Part shown: piece by piece, positions 1 through 7,903 of the stretch
Layout: each line of letters opens with the position of its first letter
Numbering within the stretch: position 1 is the first letter of the stretch
Assembly (NCBI RefSeq): GCF_022429625.1
Contig: NZ_CP092483.1
Coordinates: 1,674,001 to 1,738,000 of the forward strand
DNA: 64,000 nt
Reading direction: 5' to 3'
Source of the DNA: Devosia lacusdianchii
GTDB lineage: Bacteria > Pseudomonadota > Alphaproteobacteria > Rhizobiales > Devosiaceae
Translations under genes and position numbers: made by a program
The notes under the pieces: model-generated
Database searches by the model: none
Told to the model about the DNA's origin: nothing
What the model saw: only the letters and a program-made list of their open reading frames with translations

Positions 1-432
1 TTGGGCCCGTTCCGCTCATTCCTGGCCCAAGCGCTATCCGGCGACGTCGCCACCGCCCGTGCTGCCACCGCATTGCCGGTGGATGCGGCGCTGACGGCGC
101 GCGGGGCAACGCTCGACCTGGTCCGCGACCTCGAACGGGCCGGTCCCTACGGCGCCGGCAATCCCGGACCGGTTTTTGCCTTTCCCGCGCATCGGGCGAA
201 GTTCGCTCAGGTGGTGGGCAAGGGCGGCCATGTCAGCTTCGCCCTGACCTCGGAAGACGGCGCCAGGCTCAAGGCCATCGCCTTCCGTGCTGCCAACACC
301 GCGATCGGCGACGCGCTGTTACGCGACGCCGATTCCGCGTTCCATTTTGCCGGCTCGCTCTCCATCGATCACTACCAGGGCCGCGAACAGGTGCAGTTCC
401 GCCTGACCGACCTGGCCAAGCCCAAGGCCTAG
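1..432 (+). CDS. recJ: Single-stranded-DNA-specific exonuclease RecJ, C-terminal fragment
   Basis: The reading frame is open from the first base of the window and ends at a TAG, so only about the last 143 residues are present and the true start lies upstream. The PYGAGNPGPVFAF stretch is a signature of the RecJ C-terminal region, and the beta-rich segment after it matches the OB-type nucleic-acid-binding domain that closes RecJ. The catalytic DHH domain is outside the window. RecJ is a 5'-3' ssDNA exonuclease acting in recombination and mismatch repair. The first TTG should not be taken as the start. Family assignment is secure; nothing more can be said about catalytic residues from this piece. 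Confidence 0.88.
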   Translation: MGPFRSFLAQALSGDVATARAATALPVDAALTARGATLDLVRDLERAGPYGAGNPGPVFAFPAHRAKFAQVVGKGGHVSFALTSEDGARLKAIAFRAANTAIGDALLRDADSAFHFAGSLSIDHYQGREQVQFRLTDLAKPKA

Positions 433-505
433 CAGAAACTTTCTGCCGCTCCGTTCCGTTGCTGCCTTCACGACAAGATATGGCCCGACGGAGACCAGCC
501 CGACC

Positions 506-1840
506 ATGACTGCCCCGACTATCGCCGTGATCGGTTCTGGAATTGCCGGACTTTCAGCCGCCTGGCTGCTCTCCAAAAGCAGCGCCGTGACGGTGTTCGA
601 GAAAAGCGACCGGCTTGGGGGGCATTCCAACACTATCGATGCGCGCATAGGGGACGGCAAGGTCGCGGTCGATACCGGCTTCATCGTCTACAACGAGCAG
701 AACTACCCCAATCTCACGGCCTTCTTCGATCATCTCGGGGTCGCGACTTCGCCCTCGAGCATGAGCTTTGCCGTTTCAATCGCCGAGGGGCGTCGCGAAT
801 ACTCCGGCAAGCATCTCAACGGCCTTTTCGGCCAGCGCCGCAATATCGTCCGTCCCGAACACTGGCAGCTCGTTGGCGATATCCTGCGCTTTTTCCGCGA
901 GGCGGAACGGCAGGTCGCCACTTGCCCGGATGGCTTCTCGATCGCGCAGTTTCTCGACCGCTTCGGCTATTCCCGCGTTTTCATCGAAGACCACATTCTG
1001 CCGATCTCGGCAGCTATCTGGTCCACGCCGTCACGCGGCATGCTGGAGTTTCCGGCCAAGACCTTCATCGAGTTCTTTGCCAACCATTCCCTGCTGCAAG
1101 TTGGCAATCGCCCGACCTGGCGCACGGTGCGGGGCGGCTCGCGGGAGTACGTGACGCGCATTGCTGACAAGCACCGTTTCGAGGCTGTCACCGGAGCGAC
1201 GATCCACACCGTGGTCCGCCACAGCGGCGGCGTCGAAATATTCATGGCCGATGGCAGTCGTCGCCATTTCGACCAGGTGGTGTTCGCCTGTCATGCCGAT
1301 GAAGCCTTGGCACTGCTCGCCGACCCCAGCGACGCCGAGCGCAATATCCTCGGCGCCTTCCGCTTCACCACCAACCACGCCGTGCTGCATACCGACGCCA
1401 GCTTCATGCCGCGCCGCAAGCACCTGTGGTCATCCTGGAACTATCTGCGCGGGGCCGAGGGTCAACACGCCCTCAGCCTCACCTATTGGATGAACCGGCT
1501 GCAGCCGCTCGCCACCAACTCGAACATATTCGTCACGCTGAACCCGCATCGTGCCTTCGCGCTGGGCAGTGTGCAATATGAGGTCGATTACCAGCATCCC
1601 CTGTTCGACGCGCGCGCCATCGCGGCCCAGCACGACCTCTGGCAGGTGCAGGGAGTCCAGCACACCTGGTTCGCCGGCGCCTGGATGGGCTACGGTTTTC
1701 ACGAAGACGGCCTGCAATCGGGCCTCGAAGTCGCCGAGCGCATCGGCTCGGTGCAACGGCCATGGCAGGTCACCCAGCCGCGCGCCCGCATCGCGCATAA
1801 CTGGGACGAAGGGGAGCAGGTCCTGTGGGCGGCGGAATAA
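506..1840 (+). CDS. NAD(P)/FAD-dependent amine-oxidase-like protein (COG2907 type)
   Basis: 444 residues. The N-terminus carries a Rossmann dinucleotide-binding motif (GSGIAGLSAAWLL, about residues 10-22) followed by an acidic residue at the end of strand 2 (VFEKS), typical of FAD-binding flavin amine oxidases and desaturases. The C-terminal AGAWMGYGFHEDGLQSG closes the FAD site in this family. It is the first gene of a compact operon: its end overlaps the DUF1365 gene by 16 bp, and a cyclopropane-fatty-acid-synthase-like gene follows. This trio recurs in proteobacteria and in some cases belongs to oxidative or singlet-oxygen stress regulons that modify membrane lipids. The exact reaction is unknown; a role in oxidising lipid acyl chains is an inference from context. 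Confidence 0.82.
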   Translation: MTAPTIAVIGSGIAGLSAAWLLSKSSAVTVFEKSDRLGGHSNTIDARIGDGKVAVDTGFIVYNEQNYPNLTAFFDHLGVATSPSSMSFAVSIAEGRREYSGKHLNGLFGQRRNIVRPEHWQLVGDILRFFREAERQVATCPDGFSIAQFLDRFGYSRVFIEDHILPISAAIWSTPSRGMLEFPAKTFIEFFANHSLLQVGNRPTWRTVRGGSREYVTRIADKHRFEAVTGATIHTVVRHSGGVEIFMADGSRRHFDQVVFACHADEALALLADPSDAERNILGAFRFTTNHAVLHTDASFMPRRKHLWSSWNYLRGAEGQHALSLTYWMNRLQPLATNSNIFVTLNPHRAFALGSVQYEVDYQHPLFDARAIAAQHDLWQVQGVQHTWFAGAWMGYGFHEDGLQSGLEVAERIGSVQRPWQVTQPRARIAHNWDEGEQVLWAAE

Positions 1841-2604
1841 ACCCGGACACCCTCAGCGCGATCTACGTCGGCGATGTCGTGCACAAGCGCGCGCGGCCCA
1901 AGCGTCACGCTCTGCGCTACCGGGTTTTCTCGATGCTCGTCGATCTCGACCAGCTTGAATCACTGGATGAGAAGTTGCGGCTCTTCTCGTTGAATCGACT
2001 CAACCTTGTTTCGCTCTTCATCAAAGACTTCGGCCCGCGCGACGGCAGCAGCATCGCCGCCTTCATTCGCCGCAAGGCCGCAGCGGCCGGCGTCGGCGAC
2101 GTGAAGCGCATCCGCATGCTGGCCTATCCCCGCATCTTCGGCTTCGCCTTCAACCCCATCACCGTCTACTTCTGTGAGGACGCCGCGGGCCAGACGCGCT
2201 TCCTCGTCTACGAGGTCAGCAATACCTTTGGTGAGCACCATTTCTACCAGGCGGCGGTTGCTGGCAGCGGCCCAGAAATCAGCCACGACGCCAAGAAAGC
2301 GTTCTTCGTTTCGCCCTTTAATACCCTCGATGGCAGCTACCGATTCTCCATCCGCCCGCCGGATGAAGATGTGTTTCTGGGTATCACGCTTTCGACTGGG
2401 GAAGGGGGGCTGCTGACAGCATATTTCCAGGGAAACAGGCGTCCGCTGACCGACGCTACGCTCTTGAAACTGCTGCTTGCATATCCATTTATGGCAGCTA
2501 AAGTGGTGGGGGGCATACACTTTGAAGCGCTGCTTTTATGGCTCAAGGGTGTGCCGCCGACGCTTAAATTCAGGCGAAAGCTCAAGGGCCGCCGCCAGGC
2601 CTAG
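1825..2604 (+). CDS. DUF1365 domain-containing protein
   Basis: 259 residues, starting at a GTG inside the end of the preceding gene (16 bp overlap, translational coupling likely). It begins IYVGDVVHKRARPKRHALRYRVF and contains YPRIFGFAFNPITVYFC and YEVSNTFGEHHFY, which are the hallmark stretches of DUF1365 (COG3496). The family has no settled biochemical role but nearly always sits between a COG2907 flavoprotein and a cyclopropane-synthase-like methyltransferase, as here. The protein has no signal peptide and few hydrophobic segments apart from one near residues 210-240. Family call is strong; function is inferred only as part of a lipid-modifying pathway. Confidence 0.85.
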   Translation: MGGGINPDTLSAIYVGDVVHKRARPKRHALRYRVFSMLVDLDQLESLDEKLRLFSLNRLNLVSLFIKDFGPRDGSSIAAFIRRKAAAAGVGDVKRIRMLAYPRIFGFAFNPITVYFCEDAAGQTRFLVYEVSNTFGEHHFYQAAVAGSGPEISHDAKKAFFVSPFNTLDGSYRFSIRPPDEDVFLGITLSTGEGGLLTAYFQGNRRPLTDATLLKLLLAYPFMAAKVVGGIHFEALLLWLKGVPPTLKFRRKLKGRRQA

Positions 2605-2628
2605 CGATCAGTTGGATTCTCCAGCCCA

Positions 2629-3864
2629 ATGACTAAGACAGCAGTAGAAAACAGCAATACCGGCGTTACGCCGTGGACTCGTCTTGCGTCGTGGTTCGTC
2701 GAACGCGTTGGCGTTGCGATGCTTGGTAAGCCACGTCACGGCGCGCTGACAGTTATTTTTCCCAATGGCCGCACCCGGACCGTCGGCTCGCCATCGACCG
2801 GCGAGCATGCGGTGCTGCGGCTCAACAATTTCAAGGTGCTGACCGAGGCCATGCAGCGCGGCACGGTCGGTTTTGCATCCGCCTATATGAATGGCGATGT
2901 CGAGGTCGATGACCTGACGGCGCTGTTCCGATTCTTCCTGCAGAACCGCGACATGTTCGAGAACGCCAATCCCGGCTTTTTCCGCAAGGCGGCTGGCGAT
3001 CTGCACTACCACCTGTCGCGCCGCAACACGCTCGAAGGCTCCAAGAAGAACATCGCCGAGCACTACGACCTCGGCAACGACTTCTACGGCCAGTGGCTTG
3101 ACCCGTCGATGACTTATTCCTCGGCTGTGTTCACCTCCGGCGATCAAAGCCTCGAGGAAGCGCAGCGCGCCAAGTATCACCGTGTCGCAGATATGGCCGG
3201 CATTACCGAGGGTTCCTCGGTGCTCGAAATTGGCTGTGGTTGGGGCGGCTTCGCCGAAACCGTCGCCCGCGATTACAAGGCCAACCTGCGCGGCATCACG
3301 CTTTCCGCCGAACAGCTCAAGTTCGGCCAGGAACGGCTGGCGCGGCAAGACCTCGACGGCCTGGCGACGCTGGTTTTCGAGGACTATCGCCACACCGAAG
3401 GCCAATTCGACCACATCGGCTCGATCGAAATGATCGAAGCCGTGGGCGAAGACAATTGGCCGAGCTACTTCCAGACCGTGCATGACCGCCTGAAGCCGGG
3501 CGGCACGGCAGCCATTCAGGCCATCACCATCAACGAAGCCGATTTCGACGGCTATCGTAGTGGTCCCGACTTCATCCAGCGCTACATCTTCCCGGGCGGC
3601 ATGCTGCTGACCAAGACGGTGATGAAGGAATTCGGCGACAAGTACGGCCTGGTGCTCGAGAACGTCGAAACCTTCCGCCTTAGCTATGCCAAGACGCTCA
3701 AGCTCTGGCGCGACCGTTTCCTCGAACGCTGGCCGATGATTGCGCCGCTGGGATACGACGAGTATTTCCGCCGCAAGTGGGTCTACTACCTCAGCTATTG
3801 CGAGGCCGGCTTCACCGAAGGCTCGATCGATGTCGGGATCTATCAGTACCGCAAGCCGGTTTGA
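2629..3864 (+). CDS. Cyclopropane-fatty-acyl-phospholipid synthase family methyltransferase
   Basis: 411 residues, about the length of bacterial CFA synthases. The SAM-binding motif I is visible as VLEIGCGWGGFAE (about residues 199-211). Upstream is the family segment EHYDLGNDFYGQWLDPSMTYSSAVF (given in positions about 144-168), and downstream EMIEAVGEDNWPSYF. These enzymes transfer a methylene or methyl group from SAM to the double bond of membrane unsaturated acyl chains. It is the last gene of the flavoprotein-DUF1365 operon (25 bp gap). The partner genes suggest it may make a modified acyl chain other than plain cyclopropane, but this cannot be settled from sequence. A palindromic repeat follows before the convergent dehydrogenase. 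Confidence 0.88.
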   Translation: MTKTAVENSNTGVTPWTRLASWFVERVGVAMLGKPRHGALTVIFPNGRTRTVGSPSTGEHAVLRLNNFKVLTEAMQRGTVGFASAYMNGDVEVDDLTALFRFFLQNRDMFENANPGFFRKAAGDLHYHLSRRNTLEGSKKNIAEHYDLGNDFYGQWLDPSMTYSSAVFTSGDQSLEEAQRAKYHRVADMAGITEGSSVLEIGCGWGGFAETVARDYKANLRGITLSAEQLKFGQERLARQDLDGLATLVFEDYRHTEGQFDHIGSIEMIEAVGEDNWPSYFQTVHDRLKPGGTAAIQAITINEADFDGYRSGPDFIQRYIFPGGMLLTKTVMKEFGDKYGLVLENVETFRLSYAKTLKLWRDRFLERWPMIAPLGYDEYFRRKWVYYLSYCEAGFTEGSIDVGIYQYRKPV

Positions 3865-3891
3865 GGTTTGCGGGGTCCGCAGCGTTGCTCG

Positions 3892-4019
3892 GGTACCTAC
3901 TATCCCACCCACAGTCGTTCCCTCGGACTTGATCCGAGGGTCTCTCGCCGCTTGTGCCGTGTTGGGAGCGGCCTCGGTCAAGCCCGAGGGAACGACGGTG
4001 GGCGTGGCGACATGGTACC
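3892..4019. repeat. Long imperfect palindromic intergenic repeat, copy 1
   Basis: About 128 bp bounded by GGTACC at both ends and built as a long imperfect inverted repeat. The inner arms are CTCGGACTTGATCCGAGGG on one side and CTCGGTCAAGCCCGAGGGA on the other. It fills the gap between the convergent cyclopropane synthase and dehydrogenase genes and ends exactly at the dehydrogenase stop codon. A second copy, in reverse orientation, lies at 41886-42012. It has the form of a non-autonomous palindromic element; as RNA it would fold into one long hairpin and could terminate transcription from both sides. Confidence 0.75.
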
Positions 4020-4778
4020 TCACTCCTTCGGCAGCATCTTCCCCGTGAGCCAGAAGAACACCGGATACGGCAACCACCGTATCGTCTTCATCAGCCACAC
4101 CATCCGCTTCGGGAAGGCGATCTCGAAGCGGTCTGATTTCGTTAGCCCGTCCACGATCCGCTCAGCGGCGTCCTCGGTTTCCATCAGGAACGGCATCGGG
4201 AAGTCGTTCTTGTCGGTCAGTTCGGATTTCACGAAGCCGGGCGCGATCATCCGCACCTTGATATTGCGCGGCGTCAGCTCCGTCCGCATCGTTTCGAGCA
4301 GATTGATCAGCCCCGCCTTGGTCGACGAATAGGCAGCCGAGCGCGGCAGCCCGAAATAGCCCGCCACCGAGGCGATAACAGCGAAATGCCCGCCGCCCTG
4401 CCTGTCGAACTGATCAAGCACCGGATTGGCGAGGCGGATGACGCCGAGATAGTTGGTGTCCACGACCTTGGCGAACTTGTCGAAGGCGTAGTCGCCCACT
4501 TTCATCGGCTGCCACGCCGCCGCTCCGAAGATGAAGAGGTCAATGCGCCCCAGCTCATCCGCGATAGTCGCGACGGTACGCACGATCGCCTCGTCATCGG
4601 TGACGTCGAGGGGGTAGGGGCGGATCGCGGGACTGGCTTGCGCGACCTCGGCCAGCTTTTCCGCCCGTCGACCCGAAATGGCGACGATCCAGCCACGCCG
4701 GGCGAGGAGTTTCGCCACCGCCGCACCGATGCCCGAGCCGCCGCCGATGATCCAGGCAATACCAGGTTGCGTCGTCAT
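4020..4778 (-). CDS. SDR family NAD(P)-dependent oxidoreductase
   Basis: 252 residues. Classical short-chain dehydrogenase features are visible: the cofactor motif GGGSGIG near residues 12-18, a DVTD after strand 3, and the catalytic YSSTK with an upstream serine in VIASVAG. The C-terminus is hydrophobic (WLPYPVFFWLTGKML), suggesting membrane contact and perhaps a lipid substrate. It runs convergent to the cyclopropane-synthase operon and divergent from the iron ABC operon. SDR genes accompany the same flavoprotein/DUF1365/CFAS trio in other proteobacteria, so a shared lipid-modifying role is plausible. Specific substrate unknown. Confidence 0.85.
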   Translation of the reverse strand: MTTQPGIAWIIGGGSGIGAAVAKLLARRGWIVAISGRRAEKLAEVAQASPAIRPYPLDVTDDEAIVRTVATIADELGRIDLFIFGAAAWQPMKVGDYAFDKFAKVVDTNYLGVIRLANPVLDQFDRQGGGHFAVIASVAGYFGLPRSAAYSSTKAGLINLLETMRTELTPRNIKVRMIAPGFVKSELTDKNDFPMPFLMETEDAAERIVDGLTKSDRFEIAFPKRMVWLMKTIRWLPYPVFFWLTGKMLPKE

Positions 4779-4860
4779 GGCGGGTCCACCTATCCGGAAC
4801 GATGATGGCTAACCCATACATCGCCGATCCGGGGCGTGTCTGCTTTTCCGTGCAATGCAA

Positions 4861-4881
4861 ACATGACTTGACCCATCATGT
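4861..4881. promoter_or_regulatory. Predicted RirA iron-responsive operator (IRO box)
   Basis: ACATGA and TCATGT form a perfect inverted repeat spaced by 9 bp, which fits the TGA-N9-TCA consensus known for the RirA regulator of Rhizobiales. A possible -35 element (TTGACC, 4868-4873) lies inside it, so a bound repressor would block the promoter. It lies 47 bp before the start of the iron-type ABC operon at 4928. Iron repression of that operon is therefore likely, by inference from motif and position. Confidence 0.55.
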
Positions 4882-4927
4882 TATGGGCCGTTAGTTACGC
4901 GGGATTTCCGTTGCTGCGAGAGCCGAC

Positions 4928-5887
4928 ATGATCCTCAAGACCCTGCGCCCCGTTTCTGTCGTCGCCCTGATGCTGGCGGCGCCGACCCTGGCTTCGGCCG
5001 AGCCGTGGTCTTTCACCGATAGCTCGGGCAAGACGGTGGCTCTCGACGAAATTCCGACTCGGATCATCGCCCACCAGGACGCAGCGGCGGGCCTGATCCC
5101 GCTTGGCATCCGCCCGGTCGGCATTTATGCCGATAGCCCGGTTGCCGATGCCAAGGCTTTGCAGGGGCTCGACCTTTCCGGCATCGAAATCATCGGGCAG
5201 GCCTGGGGTGAGGTCGATATCGAAAAGGCGGCCGCCCTCGAGCCTGACCTCATCATCGCCGAGTACTGGCCCGTATCCAAGGAATGGAGCGGGGGCAACG
5301 ACCTGACAGGCCCGCAGAGCCCGTTCGCCTCGCTGGCAGAGATCACCGGCGTCACCGTTGGCGAGTCGATCATCGGCATCGTGCAAGACTACGAAGAGCT
5401 GGCCGCCAGCCTTGGCGCTGCGCCCAGCGAGGCCGCCACATCAGACAAGGCCAAGTTCGAGGCCGCCCGCGACGCCTTCATCGCCGCCAATGAGGCCAAA
5501 CCCAACCTGACCGCTCTGGCCGTGTGGGCCGGCGCCGATGCGCTTTACGTCGCCACCCCGGTCGGCAGCTCCGAATTGACGGACTTCCGCAATTGGGGGC
5601 TCGACGTCATCACTCCCGACAATATCGACGAGCACGGCTACTTTGAGAACCTGAGCTGGGAAAACGCCGACAAGTACCAGACAGACCTGATCCTGGTCGA
5701 CAACCGCTCGGCCGCCACCATGGAAACCGCGCTGGCCCAGCCCACCTGGACCACGATGAAGGCCGCTGCCGCCGGCGCCGTCACCGATTGGCCGGCCTAC
5801 TGGCTGCGCAACTACGGTGCCTACGCCGCCGAACTCGACAAGCTTACCGCGGCCATCAACGCCGCAGATGAAAACCTGACCGACTGA
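4928..5887 (+). CDS. Iron-siderophore-type ABC transporter substrate-binding protein (first paralogue)
   Basis: 319 residues with an N-terminal signal peptide ending near ASA|EPWSF. The mature protein is a TroA/FhuD-like class III binding protein: GKTVALDEIPTRIIAHQDAAAGL and EKAAALEPDLIIAEYWP are typical of this fold. It delivers an iron chelate (substrate unknown) to the FecCD-type permeases encoded downstream. The next gene encodes a paralogue of the same length with very similar sequence (about 60 percent by eye), so the pair arose by tandem duplication. A RirA-type box lies just upstream. Iron specificity is inferred from the permease family and that box. Confidence 0.85.
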   Translation: MILKTLRPVSVVALMLAAPTLASAEPWSFTDSSGKTVALDEIPTRIIAHQDAAAGLIPLGIRPVGIYADSPVADAKALQGLDLSGIEIIGQAWGEVDIEKAAALEPDLIIAEYWPVSKEWSGGNDLTGPQSPFASLAEITGVTVGESIIGIVQDYEELAASLGAAPSEAATSDKAKFEAARDAFIAANEAKPNLTALAVWAGADALYVATPVGSSELTDFRNWGLDVITPDNIDEHGYFENLSWENADKYQTDLILVDNRSAATMETALAQPTWTTMKAAAAGAVTDWPAYWLRNYGAYAAELDKLTAAINAADENLTD

Positions 5888-5909
5888 CGGGCTCGCGCCC
5901 ACGGAGGAT

Positions 5910-6869
5910 ATGATGCATCAGCTTCGTAAGGCCGTCTTGATCGCCACCATCGTGGCCGCACCGGTTACGGCGCAGGCCGAGCCGTGGAGCTATGTCGATG
6001 GGGCAGGCGAGACCATCACGCTCGAAGCGGTTCCCACCCGCATCATCGCCACCGAGGACGCCGCTGCGGCGCTGATCCCCTTGGGTATCAGGCCTGTGGG
6101 CATCATTGCAAACAGCTTGCCTGAAGACTCCAAGGCCCTGCAGGGGCTCGATCTGAGCGGCATCGAAATGGTTGGCGTCGCCCACAATGAGATCGACATC
6201 GAGAAGGCCGCTGTTCTCCAGCCGGATTTGGTCATTGCCGAATATTGGCCGCTCGACCATGAATGGGGCGGCGGCGTTGCGGTAACGGGCCCAGGTAGTC
6301 CCCTCCGCGACCTTGCGCCGGTCACTGGGCCGGCCCAGCTCGACAGCGTTGTTGGGCTGATCGAGGAATACGAAGCGCTGGCCGAGAGCCTCGGTGCCGA
6401 CCTGTCGGCTCCAGAGATAGCCGAGGCCAAAACCAGGTTCGAACAGGCCCGTGATGCATTCTCGGCCGCGGCAAAGGCTAAGCCAAACATGACCGCCCTG
6501 GCCATCTGGGCTGGCGATGACGGCCTTTGGGTCGCCGCACCCGAAGGCGCGGCAGAGCTGATGGACTTGAAGAATTGGGGCCTGGGCTTCCTCAAGACCG
6601 ACCTCAACCCCGATAGCGGCTATTGGGAAACCGTGAGCTGGGAGAACTCTGACAAGTACCAGCCGGACATCATCCTGATCGACAACCGCGTCGCCACCAA
6701 CCGGGCCGATGCCGAGGCCAAGCCAACCTGGACCGCCATCAAGGCAGCCGAGGCCGGCGCCATCGGCGAATGGCCGGCCTATTGGCTGCGCAACTATGAC
6801 GCCTATGCCGGCGAACTGGAAAAGCTGACGGCCGTCGTCGAGGCTGCCGATGAGAATCTGACTGATTGA
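5910..6869 (+). CDS. Iron-siderophore-type ABC transporter substrate-binding protein (second paralogue)
   Basis: 319 residues, signal peptide with cleavage near AQA|EPWSY, preceded by a good ribosome binding site (GGAGG, 22 bp after the first paralogue stops). It shares the TPTRIIA-like, LIPLGIRPVGI, ALQGLDLSGIE and WPAYWLRNY blocks with its neighbour, and both end in ENLTD. Differences concentrate around residues 100-150 and 180-240, where ligand contacts would be expected in a class III fold. Two binding proteins feeding one permease pair suggests different chelates or affinities. Its stop lies 2 bp before the preferred start of the first permease gene. Confidence 0.85.
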   Translation: MMHQLRKAVLIATIVAAPVTAQAEPWSYVDGAGETITLEAVPTRIIATEDAAAALIPLGIRPVGIIANSLPEDSKALQGLDLSGIEMVGVAHNEIDIEKAAVLQPDLVIAEYWPLDHEWGGGVAVTGPGSPLRDLAPVTGPAQLDSVVGLIEEYEALAESLGADLSAPEIAEAKTRFEQARDAFSAAAKAKPNMTALAIWAGDDGLWVAAPEGAAELMDLKNWGLGFLKTDLNPDSGYWETVSWENSDKYQPDIILIDNRVATNRADAEAKPTWTAIKAAEAGAIGEWPAYWLRNYDAYAGELEKLTAVVEAADENLTD

Positions 6870-6871
6870 CG

Positions 6872-7903
6872 ATGACCGCCACGACCACGGCCGTTCACTA
6901 CCGCAAGGGGGCCGCGCTGGCGCTCGGCCTGCTTGCGCTCGTCGTGATCGTACTGGCGGTGGCCTTCTTCTCCATCACGCAGGGCGCGCGGCCCATCACG
7001 CTCGATACGGTCTGGACCGCGCTGACCGCCTATGACGAAACATCGACCGACCACCGCATCATCTGGGATCTGCGCCTGCCGCGCACGGTGATTGGTCTTG
7101 CCGTCGGCGCCGCGCTCGGACTTTCCGGTGCGGTACTGCAGGGCGCGACCCGCAATCCGCTGGCCGATCCTTCCATTCTAGGCATCAACGCAGGCGCATC
7201 GCTCTTCGTCGTGCTCGGCGTCGCGGTGCTCGGCATCAGCCAGTTGAGCCTTTACGTCTGGCTCGCCTTTATCGGCGCCGGCATTGCCATGCTCATTGTC
7301 TATGCCGTCGCGTCGCTCGGTCGCGAGGGCGCGTCGCCGATCAAACTTGCACTCGCCGGCGCTGCCATGACCGCCGCCTTGCAGTCAGTCGTCAACGCCA
7401 TCCTCCTCACCAGTCCGCGCACCCTCGATGAGGTCCGCTTCTGGCAGGTCGGCTCACTGGCGGGCCGGGGCATGGAGATATTCGTGCAGGTCGCCCCATT
7501 CCTCGCCATCGGCATGGTGCTCGCGCTGTTCAGCGGCAGGCTGCTTGATGGCCTCTCCATGGGGGAAGACGTGGCTCGTTCCCTGGGGCAGAACGTCGGC
7601 CGCTCACGCGCCATTGCCGGTCTCGCCGCCGTTATTCTGGCCGGTGCATCGACGGCCGCAGCCGGCCCAATCGCCTTTGTCGGCTTGACGGTGCCGCATG
7701 TTGCCCGTGCCATCACCGGTCCCAACTATCGCTGGATATTGCCCTATTCCATGCTGATGGCGCCGATCCTGCTGCTGGGCGCCGATGTCATCGGGCGCAT
7801 CATCGCACCGCCCGGCGAGGTGCAGGTGGGCATCGTCACCGCATTCCTCGGCGCGCCATTTTTCATCATGCTGGTTCGCCGCCGCAAGCTGGCGACGCTC
7901 TGA
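6872..7903 (+). CDS. FecCD-family ABC transporter permease
   Basis: 343 residues from the ATG at 6872; a TTG two codons upstream overlaps the previous stop but is less likely. Motifs of the FecCD/BtuC family are clear: LRLPRTVIGLAVGAALGLSGAVLQ and GATRNPLADPSILGINAGA. The protein is highly hydrophobic with about nine to ten membrane spans and ends in the family stretch GEVQVGIVTAFLGAPFFIMLVRRR. It forms the inner-membrane channel together with the next gene product. Its stop overlaps the next start (TGATG). Confidence 0.9.
   Translation: MTATTTAVHYRKGAALALGLLALVVIVLAVAFFSITQGARPITLDTVWTALTAYDETSTDHRIIWDLRLPRTVIGLAVGAALGLSGAVLQGATRNPLADPSILGINAGASLFVVLGVAVLGISQLSLYVWLAFIGAGIAMLIVYAVASLGREGASPIKLALAGAAMTAALQSVVNAILLTSPRTLDEVRFWQVGSLAGRGMEIFVQVAPFLAIGMVLALFSGRLLDGLSMGEDVARSLGQNVGRSRAIAGLAAVILAGASTAAAGPIAFVGLTVPHVARAITGPNYRWILPYSMLMAPILLLGADVIGRIIAPPGEVQVGIVTAFLGAPFFIMLVRRRKLATL

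Noticed and set aside
2608..4098. Long minus-strand open frame (about 496 codons) opposite the cyclopropane synthase gene
   Set aside because: It is an antisense shadow: the plus strand encodes a full CFA-synthase with SAM motif, while the minus frame shows no domain and biased residues.
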